From: an uncultured Lachnospiraceae bacterium
GTDB lineage: Bacteria > Bacillota_A > Clostridia > Lachnospirales > Lachnospiraceae
DNA length: 9,200 bases
Direction: 5' to 3'
Assembly (NCBI GenBank): GCA_946410365.1
Contig: CAMKAA010000020.1
Span: 1 to 9,200 of the forward strand
Shown: positions 1 to 5,748 of the stretch, one piece after another
Layout of the letters: the number at the start of each line of letters is the position of its first letter
Position numbering within the stretch: position 1 is the stretch's first letter
Made by a program: the position numbers and the translations under genes
Notes under the pieces: generated by a model
The model's database searches: none
What the model was told of the DNA's origin: nothing
Seen by the model: only the letters and a program-made list of their open reading frames with translations

Positions 1-64
1 TTTATTATCTGTGACCGGCTGCCGCGTGTTCTAATCTTTTCCGATTCATTCTTGCACTTAGACA

Positions 65-99
65 CCGGCAATACCCGCAGGCACCCCTCCCGGGACCGG
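65..99 (-). other. GC-rich hairpin in a predicted leftward transcript
   Basis: Read on the minus strand, this segment folds back on itself: CCGGU pairs with GCCGG (one G-U pair), CCCG with CGGG and AGG with CCU around a short GGUG loop. That gives about 12 bp with a UAUU bulge on one side. It begins about 12 nt after the transcription start predicted from the minus-strand promoter at 118-146, so it would lie at the 5' end of that RNA. It could be a leader element, part of a small RNA or chance GC pairing. I could not match it to a riboswitch or known RNA family by eye. No U-tract follows, so it is not a simple terminator. Confidence 0.35.
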
Positions 100-117
100 C
101 TCGCAGCTCTATTAATG

Positions 118-146
118 ATTGTAATTACGCAAAGCGCTGATGTAAA
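118..146 (-). promoter_or_regulatory. Predicted sigma-A promoter, leftward
   Basis: On the minus strand, TTTACA (141-146) and TACAAT (118-123) are separated by exactly 17 nt, a close match to TTGACA/TATAAT. Transcription would start near position 111 and run left off the window. The gene or RNA it serves is not identifiable: about 110 nt remain and no convincing start codon with a ribosome binding site is seen. It diverges from the promoter at 162-190. Confidence 0.55.
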
Positions 147-161
147 CAGATTTCTTTTCCG

Positions 162-190
162 TTGCAGTTCGTTTTGCGGCGGTTTATACT
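162..190 (+). promoter_or_regulatory. Predicted sigma-A promoter for the flavoprotein-cmk-ispH-rpsA cluster
   Basis: TTGCAG (162-167) and TATACT (185-190) are separated by 17 nt. The start of transcription would be near 197, giving a leader of about 95 nt before the ATG at 292. No other promoter of this quality is seen before cmk, so this is probably the main promoter of the four-gene cluster. Confidence 0.55.
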
Positions 191-210
191 GTGAACATAG
201 CGCTCGGAAA

Positions 211-236
211 ATGCGGTACCGGAAAGGGATCCGCAT
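211..236 (+). other. Hairpin in the leader of the rightward cluster
   Basis: ATGCGG (211-216) is complementary to CCGCAT (231-236), with an inner CC/GG pair and a GGAAA loop. It falls within the predicted 5' untranslated RNA. Only a short CTTT follows, so it is a weak candidate for a terminator or attenuator. It may simply be a stabilising or chance structure. Confidence 0.3.
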
Positions 237-282
237 CTTTGCCGCGCCATGGAGGATTAGAAGGACACACTGAAGGTTGGAT

Positions 283-290
283 AAGGAAGG
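283..290 (+). promoter_or_regulatory. Ribosome binding site that favours the ATG at 292
   Basis: AAGGAAGG lies just before the ATG at 292; its AAGGA part (283-287) has a 4-nt spacer. The in-frame TTG at 277 is the only upstream alternative. Its best AAGGA (261-265) is 11 nt away, and TTG is a rarer start. The ATG is therefore preferred, though the spacing is short and the choice is not certain. Confidence 0.5.
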
Positions 291-291
291 A

Positions 292-1587
292 ATGCAGAGA
301 GAAAAGGGCAGAAGACATATTATTGTCATCGGAGCCGGCGCGGCAGGTCTTATGGCTGCCTGTTCAGCGGCAGATCAGGGCGCGGCGGTCACTATTTTGG
401 AAAAGACGGAGAAAGCGGGCAAGAAGATCTACATCACGGGAAAAGGGAGATGCAATCTCACCAATGCCTGCGATATGCAGGAATTCTGGACGCATATTGT
501 TTCAAATCCGAAATTTCTGTACAGCGCGGTATACGGTTTTGACTCGCAGCAGATGATGGGATTTATTGAGGATAACGGATGTCCTGTCAAGACAGAGAGG
601 GGGGACAGGGTCTTTCCGGTCTCGGACCACGCCTCCGATGTAACGAAAGCACTGCTGGCTCATCTGAGAGGCCGCAATGTACAGATCCGTTATCATTGTC
701 CTGTAAAACGCATTCTGACTTCAGAAAAAGACGGTGTAGCAAGAGTTGTCGGAATTGAAACGCGCTCGGGAGAACAGATCGATGCGGACGCTGTGATACT
801 GGCCACCGGCGGGCGGTCATATCCCTCCACCGGATCCGAGGGAGACGGATATAAAATGGCGGCGGAGCTTGGGATCAGCGTCAAAACGCCAGCTCCTTCT
901 CTGGTACCGATCGAGGTTGAAGAAGCCTGGTGCACGCGCCTGCAGGGCCTGGCCTTAAAGAACGTAGAGCTGACTCTGCTAAGACCGCAGGAAGGTGAAA
1001 AGCGCAAAAATAAAAAGCCGCTTTATAAAGGATTCGGGGAGATGCTGTTTACGCATTTCGGCATAAGCGGTCCTTTGGTACTTACGGCATCATGCTATAT
1101 GGATTTTGAAAGCCATCCGGAAGGCTATTCCCTTCGGCTCAATTTAAAGCCTGCGCTGACCAAAGAACAGCTCTGTGCCAGGATAAGAAGGGAAATAGAA
1201 GCGGCGCCGGGAAAGAAGATGGCGACTGTGATCAGGACACTGTTTCCCCAGCGCCTCGCGGAAGAAATAGCCGCAATGACCGGGATCGGAGAGAGGACGG
1301 CCTCCTCGATGAATGAGAAGGAGATCGAGAGGCTGGAGGAACTGATACACAGCATTCCGATCCATGCTGCAGGGACCAGAGGTTTTGCGGAGGCGATCGT
1401 GACCAGAGGAGGACTGGATGTAAAGGCATTTAATCCGTCGACAATGGAATGCAGATCCGTGAAGGGACTCTACGCAGCCGGAGAAGTCCTGGATGTAGAT
1501 GCCCATACGGGCGGGTTTAATCTGCAGATCGCGTGGTCTACGGGACATCTTGCCGGGGAATGCGCGGCAGAAGATGAGTTATACTGA
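292..1587 (+). CDS. HI0933/YhiN-family NAD(P)/FAD-dependent oxidoreductase
   Basis: A predicted cytosolic flavoprotein of 431 aa, normal for the family. The N-terminal Rossmann fold shows GAGAAG at residues 14-19 after a beta strand, with E37 ending the second strand as expected for binding the FAD ribose. The family signature GKKIYITGKGRCNLTN follows at 43-58. The C-terminal FAD segment (392-422) contains GLYAAGEVLDVDAHTGG and NLQIAWSTG. The physiological substrate of this family is not settled. Database names such as 'aminoacetone oxidase family' or BaiN (bile-acid reductase) come from single relatives and cannot be inferred from this sequence. It leads a cluster with cmk 35 nt downstream, an order common in Clostridia, but no functional link to cmk is evident. 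The start could also be the TTG at 277, adding five residues. The family call is secure; the function is unknown. Confidence 0.9.
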   Translation: MQREKGRRHIIVIGAGAAGLMAACSAADQGAAVTILEKTEKAGKKIYITGKGRCNLTNACDMQEFWTHIVSNPKFLYSAVYGFDSQQMMGFIEDNGCPVKTERGDRVFPVSDHASDVTKALLAHLRGRNVQIRYHCPVKRILTSEKDGVARVVGIETRSGEQIDADAVILATGGRSYPSTGSEGDGYKMAAELGISVKTPAPSLVPIEVEEAWCTRLQGLALKNVELTLLRPQEGEKRKNKKPLYKGFGEMLFTHFGISGPLVLTASCYMDFESHPEGYSLRLNLKPALTKEQLCARIRREIEAAPGKKMATVIRTLFPQRLAEEIAAMTGIGERTASSMNEKEIERLEELIHSIPIHAAGTRGFAEAIVTRGGLDVKAFNPSTMECRSVKGLYAAGEVLDVDAHTGGFNLQIAWSTGHLAGECAAEDELY

Positions 1588-1622
1588 TCCGGATAAATGA
1601 GACATATATTAGGGAGGAGATC

Positions 1623-2291
1623 ATGATCAATATTGCTATCGACGGACCTGCGGGAGCGGGTAAAAGTACCATCGCCAAGAAAGTTGCGGCAGAGAAGAAT
1701 TATATTTATGTAGACACCGGCGCAATGTACCGCGCAATGGCGCTTTACCTCTTCAGGCTTGGAGTTGATCCTGATGATTCGGCTGCGATCAGCAAGAATT
1801 GTGTGGGCGCGGACATCACGATTGAATACAGGGACGGCGTGCAGGTTGTCCTGCTGGACGGTGAAAACGTGAACAGCTTTCTGCGCACCCCCGAAGTAAG
1901 CGATATGGCCTCAAGAACAAGTGTGAACGGAGATGTCCGCACAAAGCTCATGGAGCTGCAGCAGGAGCTGGCCCGCAGACAGAACGTAGTGATGGACGGA
2001 AGGGATATCGGCACAGTCGTGCTTCCGAACGCCCAGGTCAAAATATACCTGACAGCAAGCGTCGCGGTGAGGGCGAAGAGAAGATTTCTCGAACTGATGG
2101 AGAAGATCGGAACCGCAAATCTCGAAGAGATCGAGGAGCAGATCCGCGAACGCGATCATCGGGATATGACCCGTCCTATCGCGCCGCTCAAACAGGCTGA
2201 TGATGCTGTTCTTGTGGACACATCTGATATGACCATCGATGAAGTGGTAGATAAGATCCTGTCGATCATCGATGAGAAGATCGGCGGCTGA
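1623..2291 (+). CDS. cmk: (d)CMP kinase (cytidylate kinase)
   Basis: Cytosolic enzyme that transfers phosphate from ATP to CMP or dCMP, giving CDP/dCDP for nucleic acid and phospholipid precursor synthesis. The 222-aa length is typical. The P-loop GPAGAGKST is at residues 8-16, DTGAMYR at 31-37 and DGRDIG at 125-130. The lid segment at 175-187 contains R177, D178, D181 and R184, the arginines and aspartate that contact phosphate and the cytidine monophosphate. A closing LVDTS strand is at 197-201. The insert between residues 60 and 100 corresponds to the CMP-binding domain that separates bacterial cytidylate kinases from other NMP kinases. The ATG is preceded by GGGAGGAG with a short spacer. 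The gene is 35 nt after the flavoprotein and 55 nt before ispH, with no terminator between, so it is likely co-transcribed with both. Confidence 0.97.
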   Translation: MINIAIDGPAGAGKSTIAKKVAAEKNYIYVDTGAMYRAMALYLFRLGVDPDDSAAISKNCVGADITIEYRDGVQVVLLDGENVNSFLRTPEVSDMASRTSVNGDVRTKLMELQQELARRQNVVMDGRDIGTVVLPNAQVKIYLTASVAVRAKRRFLELMEKIGTANLEEIEEQIRERDHRDMTRPIAPLKQADDAVLVDTSDMTIDEVVDKILSIIDEKIGG

Positions 2292-2346
2292 TCCTGCATA
2301 GGGAGCTGCCGGCAAAACTGATCAATAGAATGAGGAAATAATCAAT

Positions 2347-3225
2347 ATGGCAGAGATCATTACTGCAAAGAGCGCCGGATTCTGTTTCGGAGTTCAGCGC
2401 GCAGTGGAAACTGTATATGAAGAAGTAAAAAAGGGCGGCCCTATTTATACTTACGGACCTATCATTCACAACGAGGAGGTAGTAGCCGACCTTGAGAAAA
2501 AGGGTGTTCATGTGATCGCGTCGGATGAAGAACTCGCGGATATTCACGGCGGGACGATCATCACGCGCTCCCACGGTATTTCCAGGGAGGAGGACGAGAA
2601 ACTGCGCGCCACCGGCGCCAAGTGCGTGGATGCGACATGTCCCTTTGTGAAGAGGATCCACAGGATCGTCGAGGAGAACAGCGCTGAGGGCTATGAGATC
2701 GTGATCATAGGAAACCCTGTTCATCCGGAAGTGCGCGGGATCATGGGCTGGTCCAGCGTGCCCGTCACGGTGATCGAAAACACGGAGCAGGCGAGAACTT
2801 TTATTGAACAGAAGGCTTCCGGACAGACATCGGGAGATGATCAGAGAAATATCTGCGTCGTTTCGCAGACCACCTTCAACGCAAACAAATTTGAAGAAAT
2901 CATTGCTATTTTAACTGAAAAAGGATACAATGTACGATGTATGAATACCATCTGCAATGCTACACATGAGCGTCAGACGGAAGCGAAGGCAATTGCATCG
3001 AAGGCGGACATCATGATCGTCATCGGAGGCAGGAGCAGTTCGAATTCAGCGAAGCTTTATGAGATTTGCAAACGGGAGTGTGCAAACACGTATTTCATAC
3101 AAACGTGGCGTGACCTTAATCTTTCTCCTGCCGGAAATGAACAGATCATAGGAATCACCGCAGGGGCGTCGACCCCAAAGAATATCATAGAGGAGGTTCA
3201 AAATTATGTCAGAGCAGACTTTTGA
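2347..3225 (+). CDS. ispH: 4-hydroxy-3-methylbut-2-enyl diphosphate reductase
   Basis: Last enzyme of the MEP isoprenoid pathway: it reduces HMBPP to IPP and DMAPP with a [4Fe-4S] cluster, in the cytosol. The three cluster cysteines are visible as C13 (GFCFG), C98 (DATCPF) and C203 (NTICNAT). Substrate-binding residues also match the family: H41 in HNEEV, H75 in RSHG, H126 and E128 in the NPVHPE motif, T175/T176 in QTT, SSNS at 231-234 and S275 in AGAST. Its 292 aa cover the full catalytic protein. GAGG at 2332-2335 serves as a moderate ribosome binding site 11 nt before the ATG. The last 20 nt overlap the start of rpsA in another frame; in many Clostridia the two are one fused polypeptide. 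An AT-rich patch near 2880-2940 holds a promoter-like sequence, listed separately. Identity is certain. Confidence 0.97.
   Translation: MAEIITAKSAGFCFGVQRAVETVYEEVKKGGPIYTYGPIIHNEEVVADLEKKGVHVIASDEELADIHGGTIITRSHGISREEDEKLRATGAKCVDATCPFVKRIHRIVEENSAEGYEIVIIGNPVHPEVRGIMGWSSVPVTVIENTEQARTFIEQKASGQTSGDDQRNICVVSQTTFNANKFEEIIAILTEKGYNVRCMNTICNATHERQTEAKAIASKADIMIVIGGRSSSNSAKLYEICKRECANTYFIQTWRDLNLSPAGNEQIIGITAGASTPKNIIEEVQNYVRADF
2903..2931 (+). promoter_or_regulatory. Possible internal promoter in ispH, serving rpsA
   Basis: TTGCTA (2903-2908) and TACAAT (2926-2931) are 17 nt apart inside the ispH coding sequence, in a patch clearly richer in A and T than its surroundings. Transcription would begin near 2938, about 270 nt before the rpsA start. 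S1 is needed in far larger amounts than IspH, so a private promoter would make sense. This is a sequence match only. Confidence 0.4.
3191..3196 (+). promoter_or_regulatory. Strong ribosome binding site for rpsA inside ispH
   Basis: AGGAGG with a 9-nt spacer to the ATG at 3206, all within the last codons of ispH (Glu-Glu-Val). It is among the best-spaced ribosome binding sites in the window. It supports independent initiation of rpsA rather than production only as a fusion with IspH, and suggests translational coupling to ispH. Confidence 0.75.
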
Positions 3226-4363
3226 ACAAATGCTTAACGAGTCTTTTAAGACAATTCATACGGGGGAGGCAGTTGAAGGTTCAGTCATCGACGTAAAGCC
3301 GGGCGAAGCCATTTTAAACATCGGCTACAAGTCCGACGGCGTTCTTACACGTAACGAGTACACGAATGATTCATCTGTGGATCTCACAGAAGTGCTTCAT
3401 GTTGGCGACAAGCTTGAAGTCAAGGTTATCAAGGTCAACGATGGTGACGGCCAGGTCCTTCTTTCCTACAAGAGACTGGCAGCTGACCGCGGCAACAAGC
3501 GCATCGAAGAAGCTTACAACAACAAGGAAGTTCTCACAGCTAAGGTGACACAGGTCCTTTCCGGCGGACTCAGTGTAGTAGTTGATGAAGTAAGAGTATT
3601 CATCCCTGCAAGCCTGGTATCCGATACCTATGAGAAGGATCTGAACAAGTATCTCGGACAGGAGATCGAGTTCATGATCACCGAGTACAACCCGAACAGA
3701 CGCAGATACATCGGCAACCGCAAGGTTCTGCTTGTGGCTAAGCGCAAAGAGATGCAGGAGAAGCTTTTCTCCACCATCCAGCCCGGCGATGTAGTCGAGG
3801 GAACTGTTAAGAATATTACCGATTTCGGCGCATTCGTGGATCTTGGCGGAGCAGATGGCCTGCTTCACATTTCCGAGATGAGCTGGGGCCGTGTCGAGAA
3901 TCCCAAGAAGGTCTTCAAGGTCGGTCAGAATCTTCGTGTCCTGGTTAAGGATATCCAGGGTACCAAGATCGCTCTGTCCCTGAAGTTCCCTGAGGAGAAT
4001 CCCTGGGCAGGCGCTGCTGAGAAGTATGCAGTCGGAACAAAGGTTACAGGCACTGTTGCAAGAATGACTGATTTCGGCGCATTCGTAGAGCTTGAGCCCG
4101 GTATCGATGCACTGCTTCATGTCTCCCAGATCGCCAGAGAGCACATTGAGAAACCCTCCGATGTACTCAAGATCGGCCAGGAAGTCACAGCTAAGATCGT
4201 TGACTTCAACGAAGCCAACAACAAGATCAGCCTCAGCGTCAAGCAGCTTCTGATCGAGGAAGAGAGAGCGAAACGCGCAGCTGAGCGCGCACGCGAAGAT
4301 GCTGACGTCGCGTCCGTCGATGTTGATGCTTATATCGCATCCCATGCAGGAGATGAGGAGTGA
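3206..4363 (+). CDS. rpsA: 30S ribosomal protein S1 (four S1 domains)
   Basis: RNA-binding protein of the small ribosomal subunit, helping mRNA binding during initiation. The 385 aa contain four S1 (OB-fold) domains at about residues 20-90, 107-175, 193-261 and 276-347. Domains 3 and 4 have the classic pattern, with TDFGAFV followed by GLLHISEM or ALLHVSQI; domains 1 and 2 are more divergent, as usual. The highly charged tail (350-385) ends in an acidic stretch. Four domains is the usual Bacillota form, against six in E. coli, so it is not truncated. Codon use shifts towards a narrow, highly expressed set (AAG, GTT/GTC, CTT/CTG, ATC) compared with its neighbours. The start at 3206 is backed by AGGAGG and overlaps the ispH end by 20 nt, one nucleotide out of frame. 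A strong terminator follows 52 nt after the stop. Confidence 0.95.
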   Translation: MSEQTFEQMLNESFKTIHTGEAVEGSVIDVKPGEAILNIGYKSDGVLTRNEYTNDSSVDLTEVLHVGDKLEVKVIKVNDGDGQVLLSYKRLAADRGNKRIEEAYNNKEVLTAKVTQVLSGGLSVVVDEVRVFIPASLVSDTYEKDLNKYLGQEIEFMITEYNPNRRRYIGNRKVLLVAKRKEMQEKLFSTIQPGDVVEGTVKNITDFGAFVDLGGADGLLHISEMSWGRVENPKKVFKVGQNLRVLVKDIQGTKIALSLKFPEENPWAGAAEKYAVGTKVTGTVARMTDFGAFVELEPGIDALLHVSQIAREHIEKPSDVLKIGQEVTAKIVDFNEANNKISLSVKQLLIEEERAKRAAERAREDADVASVDVDAYIASHAGDEE

Positions 4364-4415
4364 TCACACAGACGTGTGAACACGGATCTTTCTGATCGAA
4401 GGAACAGATAATAAG

Positions 4416-4456
4416 AACTGCAGTGAAATGAGAGATCATTTCACTGCAGTTTTTTT
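4416..4456 (+). terminator. Intrinsic terminator after rpsA
   Basis: A perfect 16-bp inverted repeat (4416-4431 with 4436-4451) closes on a GAGA tetraloop of the GNRA class and runs into a T-tract ending at 4456. It ends the rightward cluster. A smaller 6-bp hairpin, TCACAC/GTGTGA (4364-4379), precedes it directly after the rpsA stop. The leftward gene ending at 4498 reads towards the same hairpin, but on that strand the sequence after the stem is CTTATTATC rather than a U-run, so termination in that direction would be weaker. Confidence 0.9.
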
Positions 4457-4497
4457 GATCTTTATAAAAGACTTCAGCCGCCTTTGGATATAAACGG

Positions 4498-5601
4498 TCA
4501 TTTGCCATTCTTTATATGAGCAAATACATAAGCCGCATAGCCGCAGAGGAAGCTGCGGTCTTTCTTGCAGTCATCTGAGAATTCGAAGAACAGTTCCGGG
4601 TCCTCATAAGCTCTCTTGAAGAAAGGAGTGCGGTAAAGATCCCACTGGGGCAGGAAAGAGGAAGCTTTCCTCGTATAGCAGGTTTCAGGACGAGCCTGGA
4701 TCCTGCGGCTTTTTTCTACATAAGATGCGAGATACTTGTGCACTGCCATGTCTTCTTCGGGAAGAAAATAGTAGTCCTTGTAGTTGGCGTAGAAGTACTT
4801 CATGACTTCGGTATAGAGCGGAACTTTGAGGACTCCCTCATCTCCCTCTATTTTGACATAGCAGTGATCTGCGGATGCATATACAGGTGCGGGAAGTGCT
4901 CTGCCCAGCCTGAAGAAAATGAACAGTTCCTCTCTGCGGGTGCCGTCATGGTCTGTGTAATAATTGGCCTGCGCCTTCCTGACACGGAACTCGCTGCTGT
5001 CAAGATCTCTGTAGATCATGAGGGGAAGAAGAGATAAAAGGCCTGTGACATCGGCTTCATTGTGTCCAAGGAGCATTGTGAGAAGTTCTGATTCGGGATC
5101 AACGATAAAGCGCCTGTATATTTTGACAAGATCCGCGCCGCTCTTGTCCTCGATGCGGCCTGTGCCAAGCAGGGCTTCCATTGTCTGCTGCCGGTAATCC
5201 GGAAGACCAAGGACACGCTTGTAAGGGAGGATCACTTTGTAAAGATCCAAAGTCTGAGCCTCACCGGTGGTGTCAGTAAGGGAATGGAGTTCTATTCTCT
5301 TCCTCAGAAAGGGAATGTCGAACCGGTCACCGTTGTAATGGACAAGGATCCGGTAACCTGAAGCAAACAGGAGAAAAGAGGAGAGAACTTCCTTCTCCTC
5401 ATTGCCGGTGTTGTCCATCCACTGGATCAGATTCCAGCCGTCTGTCTGGTGATATATGCAGCCGATCAGGTAGACCGCGTTGTGCTCCGCGCTCAGACCG
5501 GTGGTCTCTATGTCCAGCAGAAGGAAATCGGATAACGGCGCTATGCCCTGCAGAAGTTCATCCTGCGCGCTGAAGTCAATAGATTTACTGATGATACGCA
5601 T
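4498..5601 (-). CDS. DEDDh exonuclease, YprB/MrfB-like (ribonuclease H-like domain)
   Basis: Predicted 3'-5' exonuclease of the RNase H-like fold, 367 aa. The four acidic catalytic positions and the histidine are all present: D30 and E32 in LLLDIETTG, D95 in HYNGDRFDIPF (with N90), and H180 with D184 in GHNEAD. This places it with the RNase_H_2/YprB group. In Bacillus subtilis the relative MrfB (YprB) works with the helicase MrfA (YprA) in repair of mitomycin C damage; that role is an inference here because no helicase gene is adjacent. The exonuclease domain ends near residue 200. Residues 205-367 are rich in aromatic and charged residues, with no motif I recognise, and may be a binding domain. 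No signal peptide or membrane segment is seen. GAGG with a 5-nt spacer precedes the ATG. The gene is transcribed alone, diverging from thrC and converging on rpsA. Confidence 0.82.
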   Translation of the reverse strand: MRIISKSIDFSAQDELLQGIAPLSDFLLLDIETTGLSAEHNAVYLIGCIYHQTDGWNLIQWMDNTGNEEKEVLSSFLLFASGYRILVHYNGDRFDIPFLRKRIELHSLTDTTGEAQTLDLYKVILPYKRVLGLPDYRQQTMEALLGTGRIEDKSGADLVKIYRRFIVDPESELLTMLLGHNEADVTGLLSLLPLMIYRDLDSSEFRVRKAQANYYTDHDGTRREELFIFFRLGRALPAPVYASADHCYVKIEGDEGVLKVPLYTEVMKYFYANYKDYYFLPEEDMAVHKYLASYVEKSRRIQARPETCYTRKASSFLPQWDLYRTPFFKRAYEDPELFFEFSDDCKKDRSFLCGYAAYVFAHIKNGK

Positions 5602-5661
5602 ACTGGCCTCTTGTCAAAAAAGTGACGGAAAAAAGGTAATGAAATCGGAAAATACATATCT

Positions 5662-5690
5662 ATACTATCATTTCAGTTTCCATTTTGCTA
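5662..5690 (-). promoter_or_regulatory. Tentative leftward promoter for the exonuclease gene
   Basis: On the minus strand, TAGCAA (5685-5690) and TAGTAT (5662-5667) are 17 nt apart, a moderate match. The -35 box would be the exact complement of the thrC -35 box, so the two promoters would share one hexamer. Several other AT-rich hexamers nearby could act instead. The leader would be about 55 nt. Confidence 0.25.
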
Positions 5691-5713
5691 TTACCAAACG
5701 TTTGTGATACACT
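5685..5713 (+). promoter_or_regulatory. Predicted thrC promoter with extended -10
   Basis: TTGCTA (5685-5690) and TACACT (5708-5713) are 17 nt apart, with TG at 5705-5706 forming an extended -10. Transcription would start near 5720, giving a leader of about 29 nt. The thrC ribosome binding site AAAGGAG (5735-5741) sits 7 nt before the ATG. The promoter probably serves thrC and the peptidase gene together. Confidence 0.6.
5695..5704 (+). promoter_or_regulatory. Perfect palindrome CAAACGTTTG in the thrC promoter spacer
   Basis: A 10-bp perfect palindrome centred on CG lies between the -35 and -10 boxes of the thrC promoter. The core AAACGTTT resembles operators of LacI/GalR-family repressors (including PurR and CcpA sites), and the position would block RNA polymerase. 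The outer bases do not fit the CcpA cre consensus: the expected TG and CA flanks are absent. The regulator is therefore unknown and the site may be chance. Confidence 0.35.
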
Positions 5714-5748
5714 AACTCCCATAGATCATTGCAGAAAGGAGCAATCTG

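Noticed and set aside
1..65. A minus-strand frame starting at a GTG (63-65) and open to the left edge
   Set aside because: Only about 21 codons are visible and the nearest GGGAGGGG is too far upstream to act as a ribosome binding site. It may be a gene start but cannot be supported.
1..273. A frame open on the plus strand from the window edge to 273
   Set aside because: The product is rich in Arg, Cys and His with no recognisable motif, it has no ribosome binding site, and it runs through the promoter at 162-190. It is probably chance.
292..1587. Naming the flavoprotein as BaiN (bile-acid reductase)
   Set aside because: Membership of the HI0933 family alone does not show this activity, and no bile-acid genes are nearby.
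2291..2347. A separate promoter or terminator between cmk and ispH
   Set aside because: The 55-nt gap has no -35/-10 pair with proper spacing and no hairpin followed by a T-run.
3821..4086. A 17-nt direct repeat (GATTTCGGCGCATTCGT) at 3821 and 4070
   Set aside because: Both copies encode the DFGAFV motif of S1 domains 3 and 4; the repeat reflects domain duplication and codon bias, not a mobile or regulatory repeat.
3371..4345. Long open frame antisense to rpsA (324 codons)
   Set aside because: It mirrors the biased codon use of rpsA, has no family motif or ribosome binding site, and rpsA is unquestionably the coding strand.
5693..5706. CcpA catabolite-repression (cre) site upstream of thrC
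   Set aside because: The AAACGTTT core fits, but the outer TG...CA positions read AC...TG, so the full cre consensus is not met. It is kept only as an unassigned palindrome.
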